From the NCBI GenBank assembly GCA_019358855.1, contig JAHHII010000011.1, positions 62,001 through 126,000 on the forward strand: 64,000 nt of DNA, given 5' to 3'. Below are positions 17,439-26,063 of the stretch, one piece after another. The notes under the pieces are model-generated. The model had not been told where the DNA came from, did no database searches, and saw only the letters and a program-made list of their open reading frames with translations. Within the stretch, counting starts at the first letter, position 1. Each line of letters starts with the position of its first letter. This DNA comes from Timaviella obliquedivisa GSE-PSE-MK23-08B (GTDB lineage: Bacteria; Cyanobacteriota; Cyanobacteriia; Elainellales; Elainellaceae). The translations under genes were made by a program, and so were the position numbers.

Positions 17439-18080
17439 CTATAACAGCGTTTCTGCGATAAAACTTTTCATCAACTTCAGCACAGAAAGTTGAATTTCGT
17501 GCCCCATATCCAGCACTTCGTATTTCACAGATACTCCCATTGTCTGCAATTGTTCTCGCGCTTGTACCGCCGCCGCCAACGGCACAACGGTATCCTGCCG
17601 ACCATGCACCATTAAAACGGGCGGGGCAGTCAAAGGGCGAGGGGCGATCGGGGCATGGAGATAGCCACTGAGAACAATCAGGGCTTTTAGCGGCAGGTGC
17701 AAGCCTACGTCTAACGTCATTGCGCCCCCTTGGGAAAAGCCTGCCAAGACGGTTTGTTCCAGGGCAACGCCCGTGGTGGATTCGAGCGATCGCAGCCATT
17801 CCACCAACTGCCGCCGACTTTCCTTCAACTGGGGCTGATTTCCAAAATCAGTGCTGCTCTGAAAGCTGTAAGCTTCGGGAAAGTTGTACCACGCTCGCCC
17901 ATCCTCGGAATAGGGATGGGGAAACGGTGCGCTAGGAAATGCCATGTCATAGTCAGGAAGCGCCATATAAGGAGCAAAAGATGCAACATCTTGAGCATTT
18001 GCGCCCCAGCCGTGGAGAACGACTAGCAAGCCTTTAGCAGGTTTTGTTTGAGAAGGAATAGATAAAGATTGGAGAGGCAC
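17439..18080 (-). CDS. alpha/beta hydrolase, carboxylesterase/lysophospholipase type
   Basis: A 213-residue esterase of the acyl-protein-thioesterase/carboxylesterase family. The oxyanion-hole region is VVLHGWGANAQD; the nucleophile elbow is AGFSQGGAM (Ser of GFSQGG); the Asp is in VHGRQDTVVP and the His in DMGHEI near the C-terminus. All triad residues are present. There is no signal peptide, so it is cytoplasmic. Substrates of relatives are short-chain esters, lysophospholipids and acylated proteins; none can be chosen here. Confidence 0.9.
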   Translation of the reverse strand: MPLQSLSIPSQTKPAKGLLVVLHGWGANAQDVASFAPYMALPDYDMAFPSAPFPHPYSEDGRAWYNFPEAYSFQSSTDFGNQPQLKESRRQLVEWLRSLESTTGVALEQTVLAGFSQGGAMTLDVGLHLPLKALIVLSGYLHAPIAPRPLTAPPVLMVHGRQDTVVPLAAAVQAREQLQTMGVSVKYEVLDMGHEIQLSVLKLMKSFIAETLL

Positions 18081-18246
18081 GTTTTTAGCTTTGAGTTCGC
18101 CTTCAGTATATTAAGCAAGATTTCTGTAAAGTTGTTTAAATAGAGGAGTTGCACAAGGGCGCGATCGCTGATCTGTGGGCACCTGAGTTTGACTGAAGCG
18201 CAATCTACTCTATTCTGAATAGATTGCATGAAAGAGGGTTGTGAGT

Positions 18247-19800
18247 ATGGCACGTTTGGCGTTACTAAGTACCTCTGACAAAACTGGATTAGTAGAATTA
18301 GCGCGTACCCTGGTTGAAGAATTTGGGTTTGACATTGTGAGTAGCGGCGGCACGGCTCAAACGCTGAAGCAGGCGGGCATTCCGGTTACTAAAGTTTCAG
18401 ATTACACTGGGTCGCCCGAAATTTTAGGCGGACGGGTCAAAACGCTCCATCCCAAAATTCATGGCGGCATTTTGGCACGGCAAAGCCTCCCCGAAGATTT
18501 AGCAGAGCTAGAAGCTAACCAGATTCGCCCGATCGCCCTTGTCGTTGTTAACCTCTACCCGTTTGAGCAAACCATCGCTAAGCCTGATGTGTCCTTAGAA
18601 GAGGCGATCGAGCAAATTGATATTGGTGGCCCAGCCATGCTGCGAGCAGCAGCAAAGAATTTTTCCCATCTCACAGTTCTCTGCAACCCCCATCAGTACG
18701 ACGAATACCTCTCAGAATTGAGGCAGCATGGAGACACAGCCCTAGCCTTTCGGCAAGCCTGCGCTCTGTTGGCGTTTGAGCATACTGCTAGCTACGATCG
18801 GGCGATCGCCACCTACCTGATTCAGCACTCTGTCGGCTCCCTCGATCCCAACCACATTCCCCACCAGTTCAGTCTTTCCGGCACACAAATTCAGTCCCTC
18901 CGCTACGGTGAAAACCCTCATCAGCCTGCTGCTTGGTATCAAACAGGGACATCCGCTACAGGCTGGACATCTGCCCAAAAGCTTCAAGGCAAAGAACTCA
19001 GCTATAACAATTTGATTGATCTAGAAGCCGCTCGGCAAATTGTTACTGAGTTCCCCAACCAACAGGCTGCGGCAGTCATTATCAAGCACACCAATCCCTG
19101 CGGCGTGGCATTGGGCAGTCGCTTAGTAGAAGCCTACGAAAAAGCTTTCAATGCTGACTCAACCTCAGCCTTTGGCGGCATCGTTGCCCTCAACCGCCCG
19201 ATCGATGCTGCCACCGCAACTGCCTTGACTAAAACTTTTTTAGAATGCGTTGTGGCTCCTGGCTGCGATCCTGAGGCTGCTCAGATCCTTAGCGCCAAAG
19301 CTAACTTAAGGATTTTGGTTCTCCCCGATTTGGTAACGGGCACTCGACAAATGGTCAAGCAGATTGCAGGCGGTTTCTTGGTGCAAAGGGTAGATGATGC
19401 CGCTGCTGATGCAACGCAATGGCAAATTGTCACCGATCGCCAGCCGACTCCGGCGCAACTAGAAGAACTGCTGTTTGCCTGGAGAGTGTGTCGGCATGTG
19501 AAGTCCAACGCCATTGTTGTCACCCGCGATCGCGCCACCTTGGGTGTTGGTGCCGGACAAATGAATCGAGTCGGCTCGGCAAAAATTGCCCTAGAGCAAG
19601 CAGGCGAAAAAGCGAAGGGCGCTACCCTAGCCAGCGATGGGTTTTTTCCCTTTGATGATTCGGTTAAAACAGCAGCAGCAGCCGGAATTGAGGCGATCGT
19701 TCAGCCTGGGGGAAGCTTGCGAGATCAAGATTCCATCAAAGCTGCCAATGAGTTAGGGCTGGTTATGGTTTTAACAGGAGTGCGCCATTTCTTGCACTAG
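18247..19800 (+). CDS. purH: bifunctional AICAR formyltransferase/IMP cyclohydrolase PurH
   Basis: Catalyses the last two steps of de novo IMP synthesis. The 517-residue protein has an N-terminal MGS-like cyclohydrolase domain (ALLSTSDKTGLVELA, VSSGGTAQTLKQAG, GGRVKTLHPKIHGG) and a C-terminal transformylase domain with the catalytic KHTNPCGVA motif and the RYGENPHQ segment. ATG 18247 is taken as start; GTG 18241 is in frame two codons earlier. The stop codon lies inside a 15-bp tandem repeat. It diverges from the esterase gene across about 165 bp. Confidence 0.96.
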   Translation: MARLALLSTSDKTGLVELARTLVEEFGFDIVSSGGTAQTLKQAGIPVTKVSDYTGSPEILGGRVKTLHPKIHGGILARQSLPEDLAELEANQIRPIALVVVNLYPFEQTIAKPDVSLEEAIEQIDIGGPAMLRAAAKNFSHLTVLCNPHQYDEYLSELRQHGDTALAFRQACALLAFEHTASYDRAIATYLIQHSVGSLDPNHIPHQFSLSGTQIQSLRYGENPHQPAAWYQTGTSATGWTSAQKLQGKELSYNNLIDLEAARQIVTEFPNQQAAAVIIKHTNPCGVALGSRLVEAYEKAFNADSTSAFGGIVALNRPIDAATATALTKTFLECVVAPGCDPEAAQILSAKANLRILVLPDLVTGTRQMVKQIAGGFLVQRVDDAAADATQWQIVTDRQPTPAQLEELLFAWRVCRHVKSNAIVVTRDRATLGVGAGQMNRVGSAKIALEQAGEKAKGATLASDGFFPFDDSVKTAAAAGIEAIVQPGGSLRDQDSIKAANELGLVMVLTGVRHFLH

Positions 19801-19850
19801 CAGGCTGTGAACTAGCAAGCTGTGAACTAGCACACTGTGAACTAGCAGAC
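19796..19850. repeat. 15-bp tandem repeat at the purH stop codon
   Basis: The unit ACTAGCAGGCTGTGA is repeated three times with small changes (19796-19810, 19811-19825, 19826-19840), plus a 10-bp partial fourth unit. The first unit contains the purH stop codon TAG. Because 15 is a multiple of three, each further unit repeats a TAG in the same frame. It looks like slippage expansion in the 3' region. Confidence 0.85.
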
Positions 19851-19967
19851 AAAAGAATTTCATCAAGGGACAATAGGGGAAAGCACAAAATTTCGCTGTC
19901 CTCAAAACCGTTCTACATACAATTTTTTACCGCGATCGCCCCGTTCTTCCTTCCCCTGTTACTGCCC

Positions 19968-20570
19968 ATGCCATCGCCCCTTTGGAACTCTGTTAGCCCT
20001 GGTATTCCCGATCATTTATTTGAGGAATTACCAGGAATCCCCCTGAGTAAACGAGAAATTCGGTTGCTGATTCTCTCCCATTTACGTCTTCAGCCTCAAT
20101 CGGTGCTATGGGATATTGGAGCAGGCACCGGGACAATTAGTGTAGAGGCTGGGTTGCTCTGTCCCCAAGGACGCATTGTTGCTGTTGAACGAGATGAAGA
20201 AGTCGCGAGTTTGATTCGGCGGAACTGCGATCGCTTTCAAGTCACAAACGTAGAGATTATCGAAGGTATTGCCCCTGAATGCCTGGAGCAGTTGCAAGGA
20301 TCTCCCGACTGCGTTTGTATTGAAGGAGGGCGATCGCTCAAAGTGATTTTGCAAGCCGCTTGGCAACGGCTGCAACCCGGTGGGCGCATTGTAGCAACCG
20401 CAATGAATTTTGAAAATCTGTACGCTATTTCCGAAGGGTTGGCGACATTGCAAGCTCGAAATATTGAAGTTGTACAGTCTGCCGTCAACCGTCTGGAAAC
20501 TCGAGGGAATCACCAAGTTTTTGCTGCCGTTGATCCTACTTTTGTGCTCAGTGGAGAAAAAGTGATCTAA
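19968..20570 (+). CDS. cbiT: precorrin-6B C5,15-methyltransferase subunit CbiT
   Basis: A 200-residue class I SAM methyltransferase that matches CbiT (the C-terminal half of CobL): GIPDHLFEELPGIPLSKRE at the start, SAM motif I DIGAGTGTISVEA, IVAVERDEE for motif II, and IEGGRSLK and LQPGGRIVATAMN later. CbiT methylates C15 and decarboxylates the acetate side chain during cobalamin (or pseudocobalamin) synthesis. The start at ATG 19968 is reasonable. No other cobalamin gene is in the window, consistent with scattered cob/cbi genes in cyanobacteria. Confidence 0.92.
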   Translation: MPSPLWNSVSPGIPDHLFEELPGIPLSKREIRLLILSHLRLQPQSVLWDIGAGTGTISVEAGLLCPQGRIVAVERDEEVASLIRRNCDRFQVTNVEIIEGIAPECLEQLQGSPDCVCIEGGRSLKVILQAAWQRLQPGGRIVATAMNFENLYAISEGLATLQARNIEVVQSAVNRLETRGNHQVFAAVDPTFVLSGEKVI

Positions 20571-20724
20571 GCCTCTCTCCTCCTTAAGACAAAACTTCTG
20601 AACCTCGTTACGATAAAAGCGTCAAGATATGCCAAAGTTATTCTTAATCTGGGCTTAAGGTCTCTGGGCTTGAAAGTAAATTGCATTGCAATCCCTAGAT
20701 CCAAATTGCCCACACCTGAACATT

Positions 20725-21591
20725 ATGCCCTTGCCTCGTATCCTCAGTGCCGTTGTTGCGATCGCCCTTGCTCTGGGGATGATTCTCCTGGGTGGCTGGT
20801 ATTTCACGCTTTGTTTTGCAGTTATTGTCTACCTAGGGCAACTTGAGTATTTTCAGCTTGTCCGAGCCAAGGGCATGGTTCCTGCTGGAAAAACAACTCT
20901 AGTCGTCAGCCAAGCTCTACTCGTCATTTCGACGCTTTCTCCCACCTTGGCAGATGCCGTTATGCCAGTTGCAGGCACTTTTATTTGCTTCTATCTTCTG
21001 TTTCAACCCAAGTTTGCCAGTATTGCTGATATTTCTGCCTCTATTCTGGGGTTGTTCTATGGCGGTTATTTACCAAGCTATTGGGTCAGGCTGCGATCGC
21101 TGGGCGCGTTTGGCAATTTGCCGCTGGGCGGGTATCTTCCTCCCTTTCCACTCCCTACCCTCCAAGAGCTACCCCAAGGATTAACCATCACCCTACTGGC
21201 ATTCTTTTGCATTTGGGCAGCCGATATTGGCGCTTATGTCTTTGGCAAATTATTTGGTCGTACCCGTCTCACAGACATTAGCCCGAAGAAAACTGTAGAG
21301 GGAGCCGTATTTGGGGTCATGGGAAGCGTTGTTGTTGCCACCATTGGAGCTTGGCAACTAGGGTGGGCAGGTGCTCCACTTAGCGGCATGGCATTAGGAC
21401 TATTAATTGGTATCGCTAGCTTATTGGGCGATTTGACTGAATCAATGATGAAACGCGATGCTGGAGTTAAAGACTCTGGGCAACTCATCCCCGGTCATGG
21501 AGGCATTCTAGACCGGGCAGACAGCTATGTGTTTACTGCACCCTTGGTCTACTATTTTGTAACCTTGCTACTACCGCTGCTGCCGAACTAG
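20725..21591 (+). CDS. cdsA: phosphatidate cytidylyltransferase CdsA
   Basis: Makes CDP-diacylglycerol from phosphatidate and CTP at the membrane, the branch point to phosphatidylglycerol, which thylakoids require. The 288-residue protein has about 7-8 hydrophobic segments and the CdsA signature near the C-terminus (KDSGQLIPGHGGILDRADS), plus IWAADIGAYVFGKLFG and the KKTVEG segment. ATG 20725 is chosen over an upstream in-frame TTG at 20686. It is convergent with hemH. Confidence 0.94.
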   Translation: MPLPRILSAVVAIALALGMILLGGWYFTLCFAVIVYLGQLEYFQLVRAKGMVPAGKTTLVVSQALLVISTLSPTLADAVMPVAGTFICFYLLFQPKFASIADISASILGLFYGGYLPSYWVRLRSLGAFGNLPLGGYLPPFPLPTLQELPQGLTITLLAFFCIWAADIGAYVFGKLFGRTRLTDISPKKTVEGAVFGVMGSVVVATIGAWQLGWAGAPLSGMALGLLIGIASLLGDLTESMMKRDAGVKDSGQLIPGHGGILDRADSYVFTAPLVYYFVTLLLPLLPN

Positions 21592-21607
21592 AAGTCAGGG
21601 CAGAAAC

Positions 21608-22786
21608 CTACAGTAGCCCAATCGAGTGTAAGGGCCCATGCCCACTCACCAACTCAACAATTAGGGCGATAAAGCCCAACATTGCTAGTCGTCCATTCCA
21701 AACTTCGGCGACCGTGGTCATGCCCCATCCTGACGATCGCTCTTGGGGATACATCTTGACTTGTTTCATCATCTGCGGCACTTCATCTAGCTTGAGGCTG
21801 GGTGTGTTAATAGCACTGACAACCATATCTGCCAAATCATTAATAAAAATGGGATGTGTGTTCAATGCCGGAACCCGCTTAAAGTTATGAATACCAGCCT
21901 GTTCTGCTACTTCTCGATACTCCATATCAATTTCCTGAAGCGTTTCAATATGCTCGGAAACAAAGCTGACGGGCACAACCAGCAAGTTATTAACGCCCTG
22001 CTCGGCTAAGGCTTCGATTGACTCTTCAGTATAAGGCTTCAACCATTCCACAGGCCCTACCCGACTTTGATAAGCCAGGGTATGAGGATTGGGGCGATCG
22101 AGCGCTTGCATAATCAGATCAGTGCAATCTTCAATCTCTTTTTGATACGGATCGCCTGCTTCTTCAACATAGCTAAGCGGCACGCCATGAGCACTGAAAA
22201 AGATATGTACCTGATCAGGCTCAGAAAATTGATCTAGCTGCTGTGAAATTAAGTCTGCCATGGCTCTCAGATAACCAGGGCGCTTATACCAGGAGGGAAT
22301 AACCGTATAGTCAACCTGTTGTTGTAAAGCCGAATCTTCTTGCCAAATCTTTGCTAATAAACGAAAGCTTGAACCACTTGTACTGATAGAAAACTGCGGA
22401 TAGAGGGGCAAAATGACTAGCCGAGTGACCTTATCGCGCTTGATGCGGGCGATCGCCTCCTCAGTAAATGGGTGCCAGTAGCGCATCCCCACATAAATCT
22501 GGGCATCTTGTCCCTTCTGCTGTAACGAAGCCTGGAGCGCTTGCCCTTGCTCTTGAGTGATCCGCAGTAAGGGCGAACCGCCGCCAATCAGCTTGTAGTT
22601 CTCTTGCGACTTTTTTGCCCGACTGCTCGAAATTAGCCAAGCTAAGGGCTTTTGCAGCCAGGTGAAGGGCAACCGAATGATTTCTGGGTCAGAAAACAAG
22701 TTGAACAGGAAAGGACGGACATCCTCTAGCTGCTCCGGTCCGCCCAGATTAAGTAGTAAGACTCCGACTCGCCCCATTGTGGTCAC
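21608..22786 (-). CDS. hemH: ferrochelatase HemH with C-terminal chlorophyll-a/b-binding (CAB) helix
   Basis: Inserts Fe2+ into protoporphyrin IX. The 392-residue protein has the catalytic core ([12 protein letters not shown] at the N-terminus; FSAHGVP with the catalytic His; the Glu-rich FVSEHIETL). After residue about 340 comes a linker and a CAB-type transmembrane helix, [20 protein letters not shown], with the chlorophyll-binding ExxNxR pattern. This extension is typical of cyanobacterial and plant type II ferrochelatases and is thought to link heme and chlorophyll supply. GTG 22786 has AAGGA upstream; ATG 22777 is an alternative. Confidence 0.96.
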   Translation of the reverse strand: MTTMGRVGVLLLNLGGPEQLEDVRPFLFNLFSDPEIIRLPFTWLQKPLAWLISSSRAKKSQENYKLIGGGSPLLRITQEQGQALQASLQQKGQDAQIYVGMRYWHPFTEEAIARIKRDKVTRLVILPLYPQFSISTSGSSFRLLAKIWQEDSALQQQVDYTVIPSWYKRPGYLRAMADLISQQLDQFSEPDQVHIFFSAHGVPLSYVEEAGDPYQKEIEDCTDLIMQALDRPNPHTLAYQSRVGPVEWLKPYTEESIEALAEQGVNNLLVVPVSFVSEHIETLQEIDMEYREVAEQAGIHNFKRVPALNTHPIFINDLADMVVSAINTPSLKLDEVPQMMKQVKMYPQERSSGWGMTTVAEVWNGRLAMLGFIALIVELVSGHGPLHSIGLL

Positions 22787-22888
22787 CGTTTCCTTTAATA
22801 TATGTAACTGATTTTAACAATAACGGCATCTTATTTTCGCTAGCCTGGTAGCACTTACGCTGAAAAGCCTAGAGAAAGTCTATAAAAG

Positions 22889-22920
22889 GCGACCCCTTGC
22901 GGTTATGTCGTAGAGTTCGC
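22889..22920. repeat. short dispersed repeat, copy 2 (upstream of hemH)
   Basis: A 32-bp sequence starting GCGACCCCTTGCGGT and ending GAGTTCGC, matching copy 1 at 4251-4282 at about 27 of 32 positions. It lies between hemH and the decayed integrase region. Confidence 0.6.
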
Positions 22921-23080
22921 CCCAGTTCTTACTAGATTAAAGACTGAGCGCCGCCCTGTCTACCGTCAGTTGCCAAAGCCAGATGAAATGCTGAATCAAC
23001 CGCTAAAAGCTGCAATCAATAACGTCTCTCAGAACACTGTCATTGATAACCCTATAATTTAGGTTAATCAACGGCTAAAG

Positions 23081-23416
23081 ATGGCGCAAATGGGCTTTCA
23101 AATCGAACGAGGGCAAAAGCTAAGCATTAGGGGGATCTTGCCGCCTCGTTCGGACAGCCTTAGACTACGATCGCACCAACAGCGCCTGAGCCTCAACTTT
23201 CCGGCAACCCCGGTGGGGCTAAAGCAAGCCGAACAGGAAGTCAAAATTGCTGTTCAACTCATCCAAAATGCCTTTGACTGACGACAATATTTGCCTGTAG
23301 CAGGCGGTGGACAATTGAGCCAAATGGAATTGGCTGAAACAATAGCAGCATTTAAGCATCACTTTTTTGAGTTAAAACGAAGAGGTCTGCTAAAGAGAGA
23401 AGGTTACAGCGCACCC
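23081..23416 (+). pseudogene. N-terminal fragment of a cyanobacterial tyrosine integrase
   Basis: An open frame from 23081 reads QIERGQKLSIRGILPPR, RLSLNFPAT and AVQLIQNAFD, resembling the arm-binding N-terminal part of cyanobacterial site-specific integrases. It stops at TGA (23279-23281), but the same frame then continues RQYLPVAGGGQLSQMELAE and AAFKHHFFELKRRG, also integrase-like, so the TGA probably replaces a TGG (Trp) codon. The catalytic domain with its Arg, His and Tyr residues is absent: the sequence runs directly into the start of the methyltransferase gene at 23417. It is a dead remnant of a mobile element. The family call rests on partial similarity. Confidence 0.55.
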
Positions 23417-24073
23417 ATGGCAACAATTCTTAGAGACTGGAGCTACCGCTACCAATAGCTATACGATGGGATCAGCCGCCTTGCCGCCCTTACAGTTGGC
23501 GGTGAAGCAAACTTCCGCCAGCTTGCGCTCCAAGATATTCTCATTACACCTAACATGCAGGTTCTCGACCTTTGCTGCGGGAGTGGTCAAGCAACTGCAT
23601 ATCTGGTCGATCGCTTCTCCCATGTCACAGGTTTGGATGCCTCCCCTCGCTCCATTCAACGAGCGCAGCACAACGTACCAAGCGCCACCTATGTAGAAGG
23701 CTGGGCTGAGGCAATGCCCTTTTCAGACAAGCAATTCGACCTGGTTCATACGAGTGCTGCCCTCCATGAGATGAAGCCCGATCAGCTTCGGCAAATTTTA
23801 CAAGAAGTGCATCGGGTGCTAAAGCCAGGGGGAACATTTACCTTTGTAGATTTCCATGCTCCTACCAATCCCTTATTCGTTCCGGGGCTTTATCTATTTC
23901 TGTTACTGTTTGAAACTGAAACTTCCTGGCAGTTGCTGCGAACCAATCTCCTTGAGCTTTTGCATCAGACAGGTTTCGTAGGGAGCCACCCTAGCGGTAT
24001 CTGCGAAGCAGTGCGCACGCTTTACGCAGGGGGCAGTCTTCAAGCCGTTCAAGTCAAAAAACCACTGAGCTAA
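23417..24073 (+). pseudogene. SAM-dependent methyltransferase with in-frame amber codon
   Basis: Reading from ATG 23417 gives MATILRDWSYRYQ, then TAG at 23456-23458, then LYDGISRLAALTVGGEA and a complete class I methyltransferase: motif I VLDLCCGSGQAT, GLDASPRSIQ, AMPFSDKQFDLVHTSAALHEM and LKPGGTFTFVDFH. The family normally has Trp after YRYQ, so the amber codon probably replaces TGG. No good start codon exists after the TAG until ATG 23555, which would remove the N-terminus up to motif I. Near the 3' end the frame carries a short dispersed repeat (23985-24016) adding about 11 residues (SHPSGICEAVR). The gene is probably inactive, unless the stop is read through or a sequencing error. Confidence 0.7.
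23985..24016. repeat. short dispersed repeat, copy 3 (inside methyltransferase gene)
   Basis: GCCACCCTAGCGGTATCTG followed by CGAAGCAGTGCGC, 32 bp, closely matching copy 4 at 58439-58470 (shared core GCGGTATCTGCGAAGCAG) and related to copies 1 and 2. It falls between the conserved QTGFV and TLYAGGSLQ segments of the methyltransferase, where relatives have no such residues, and keeps the frame. Confidence 0.6.
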
Positions 24074-24076
24074 GCC

Positions 24077-24232
24077 ATGCCCTTCATCTTCATCGCCTGT
24101 CTCTTCCTTAGCCTCTGGTTAGCCCAAGTCTCGATCATCCTCCCCCTACACCTATGGAGTTCCTTCCATTTACCCTTTTGGCTCAGCTTGATCTTAGGCA
24201 GCATCGTTTTTTCCTGGCTATTTGGGGAATGA
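24077..24232 (+). CDS. 51-residue hydrophobic small protein
   Basis: An ATG at 24077, 4 bp after the methyltransferase stop codon, opens a 51-codon frame ending TGA at 24230-24232. The product is almost entirely hydrophobic: FIFIACLFLSLWLAQVSIIL, a short HLWSSFHLP turn, and FWLSLILGSIVFSWLFG, so it probably forms two short membrane helices. No family was recognised. The tight spacing to the methyltransferase suggests they were one transcription unit. Real translation is likely from its length, composition and position but not proven. Confidence 0.55.
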   Translation: MPFIFIACLFLSLWLAQVSIILPLHLWSSFHLPFWLSLILGSIVFSWLFGE

Positions 24233-24277
24233 TTAAGGATGTGTCAATGACGAAGCTAAGTCTACTTTGACAAGGTT

Positions 24278-24748
24278 TCAAGCTTGAGGCGGATAATTTC
24301 TAATAATTAGCAAGCAATTCCGATGATCAGCAGTCCGAGTGTAGCTAAACACATCAGAAGTTTTTTCGATAATCTTTAGCCCTCGTCCGCCCTCTGCCAG
24401 CAAATCCATAAATGCGGGCACAGCATTGAGGGAACGTTCCAAATCAAAGCCCGAACCCTGATCCCAAATCCGAATTTCGATCGCCTGACTGCGAGTACTG
24501 ACCTCAATCTCAATCGGCACCTCTAGGGGTTTACCCTGATGCGCATGGCGCACCGCATTAGTGAATCCTTCTGCCAGAGCTAATTGACACTGTAACCAGA
24601 CAGTGTGGGGTAAAGTAGGGTGTTTAAATTGATCAAACCAATCCAAAACTTGAGCCAATAGGCTCAGATCAGTCCGAACTAGAATTTTTACTCTTTTTGG
24701 GGGGTCTAAGGGGCAGAAGTCTGCCGAAATTACATTTCGCAATTTCAT
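24278..24748 (-). CDS. RsbW-like anti-sigma/serine kinase ATP-binding protein
   Basis: A 156-residue GHKL-fold ATPase. The N box is LALAEGFTNAVRHAHQG, the G1 box IRIWDQGSGFD and the G2 box AEGGRGLKIIEKTSD. This is the arrangement of RsbW/SpoIIAB-type kinases, which phosphorylate a STAS protein and in many systems bind a sigma factor. Together with the REC-PP2C phosphatase at 24928 and the STAS protein at 26064 it completes a partner-switching module. In cyanobacteria the output target need not be a sigma factor. It is divergent from the phosphatase gene, about 180 bp apart. Confidence 0.88.
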   Translation of the reverse strand: MKLRNVISADFCPLDPPKRVKILVRTDLSLLAQVLDWFDQFKHPTLPHTVWLQCQLALAEGFTNAVRHAHQGKPLEVPIEIEVSTRSQAIEIRIWDQGSGFDLERSLNAVPAFMDLLAEGGRGLKIIEKTSDVFSYTRTADHRNCLLIIRNYPPQA

Positions 24749-24927
24749 TTTAAGCTTCCAAATGAATTAAAGGAATTAATAATTTTCTACAAAGGATTCA
24801 TGGATAAGAAGCATCCGCATCTTTACCTATTTAAAAATATCCAAAATTGCTGCGTTCCATCTTTCATACTAACCTATCTATTTCACCTATATAAACGTTA
24901 AAAACTAGTTAAAGTAAATCATTTTTT

Positions 24928-26058
24928 ATGTCAAAGATTTTGGTTATTGATGATGACTCCGTAATTCGACTTTTAATTAAGAAAGCGTTACAAAATCAGG
25001 GGCACGAAGTAGTTCTAGCAATCAATGGACAGGAAGGCATTGAGCATGCTCAACGTCTCCAGCCTGCCATGATCATTTGTGATTGGATTATGCCCATTGT
25101 TGATGGCTTAGAAGTCTGTCGCCAAGTTAGAGCTAATCCTGACTTGTCTACGACGTTCTTTATTTTGCTAACAGCGCGTGGAGGCGTTGCCGATCGCATT
25201 CAAGGGTTAGATACAGGCGCAGATGATTTTCTTTCCAAGCCTATTAATATTGGAGAGTTGCAGGCACGAGTTCGGGCAGGATTACGGTTGCAGCAGTTAA
25301 GCCAAGACTTACAAAGTCAAAAGCAATTGTTAGAAGCAGAGCTAACCGAGGCAGCCACCTATATGCGATCGCTCCTCCCCAAGCCTTTGCAAGGTTCAGT
25401 TAGCATCGACGCTCGATTTATTCCTTCACGCCAACTGGGCGGCGATTGCTTCGATTATTTTTGGCTTGATCCAGATTACTTAGTCATGTATCTACTAGAT
25501 GTTTCGGGACATGGCTTAGGCGCGGCGCTGCCCTCTAGCTTAATTCTCAATATTTTGAGGTTACAGTCTTTACCCGATGTGAATTTTTATCAACCTCATG
25601 ATGTTTTAAGGGCATTGAATGAATCATTTCAAATGAGCCAACAAAACGATAAATATTTTACGATTTGGTATGGCGTTTACAACCAAATCAAGCGTCAGCT
25701 GACCTATGCGAGTGCTGGACATCCACCTGCTATTTTGAGATTTCAAACCTCTGACGGGCTGATGGAGGTTGATCAACTCAAAACGCCCAACTTTCCTATT
25801 GGGATGTTAACTGAGGCAACATTTGTTAGCGATCGTCAAACTATTCCCAAAAACAGCACACTCTATATTTTTAGTGATGGCGTTTATGATATTAGCCAAC
25901 CGAAGCATCAGTCTTGGGGACTGAAGGAGTTTACTAAAACATTAGTTGAGCTAGAAACAACCGTCAACTTGGACGAAATTCTGACAACCATCCAACAAAT
26001 GAGTGGCATTGAGACATTCGACGACGATTTGTCTCTACTGCGGGTCAACTTTAATTAA
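24928..26058 (+). CDS. response regulator with PP2C-type (SpoIIE/RsbU) serine phosphatase output
   Basis: A 376-residue protein. Residues 1-120 form a receiver domain: VIDDDSVIRLLIKK, phospho-acceptor Asp in IICDWIMPIVDG, and the Lys in DFLSKPINIGEL. A short coiled-coil linker (about 125-145) joins it to a PP2C-like SpoIIE domain with FIPSRQLGGDCFDYFWLD, LLDVSGHGLGAALPS and the late ASAGHPPAIL, IFSDGVYD and FDDDLSLLRV motifs that hold the metal-binding Asp residues. Phosphorylation of the receiver by an unknown histidine kinase should control dephosphorylation of the STAS partner. All catalytic acids appear present. Confidence 0.93.
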   Translation: MSKILVIDDDSVIRLLIKKALQNQGHEVVLAINGQEGIEHAQRLQPAMIICDWIMPIVDGLEVCRQVRANPDLSTTFFILLTARGGVADRIQGLDTGADDFLSKPINIGELQARVRAGLRLQQLSQDLQSQKQLLEAELTEAATYMRSLLPKPLQGSVSIDARFIPSRQLGGDCFDYFWLDPDYLVMYLLDVSGHGLGAALPSSLILNILRLQSLPDVNFYQPHDVLRALNESFQMSQQNDKYFTIWYGVYNQIKRQLTYASAGHPPAILRFQTSDGLMEVDQLKTPNFPIGMLTEATFVSDRQTIPKNSTLYIFSDGVYDISQPKHQSWGLKEFTKTLVELETTVNLDEILTTIQQMSGIETFDDDLSLLRVNFN

Positions 26059-26063
26059 TCCGC

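Noticed and set aside
22787-23080. An attachment site (tRNA or direct repeat) for the integrase remnant
   Set aside because: No tRNA-like fold and no matching direct repeat were found around the remnant.
23555-24073. An active methyltransferase starting at ATG 23555
   Set aside because: This start removes 46 residues, up to motif I, and has no good ribosome binding site; the upstream frame fits the family.
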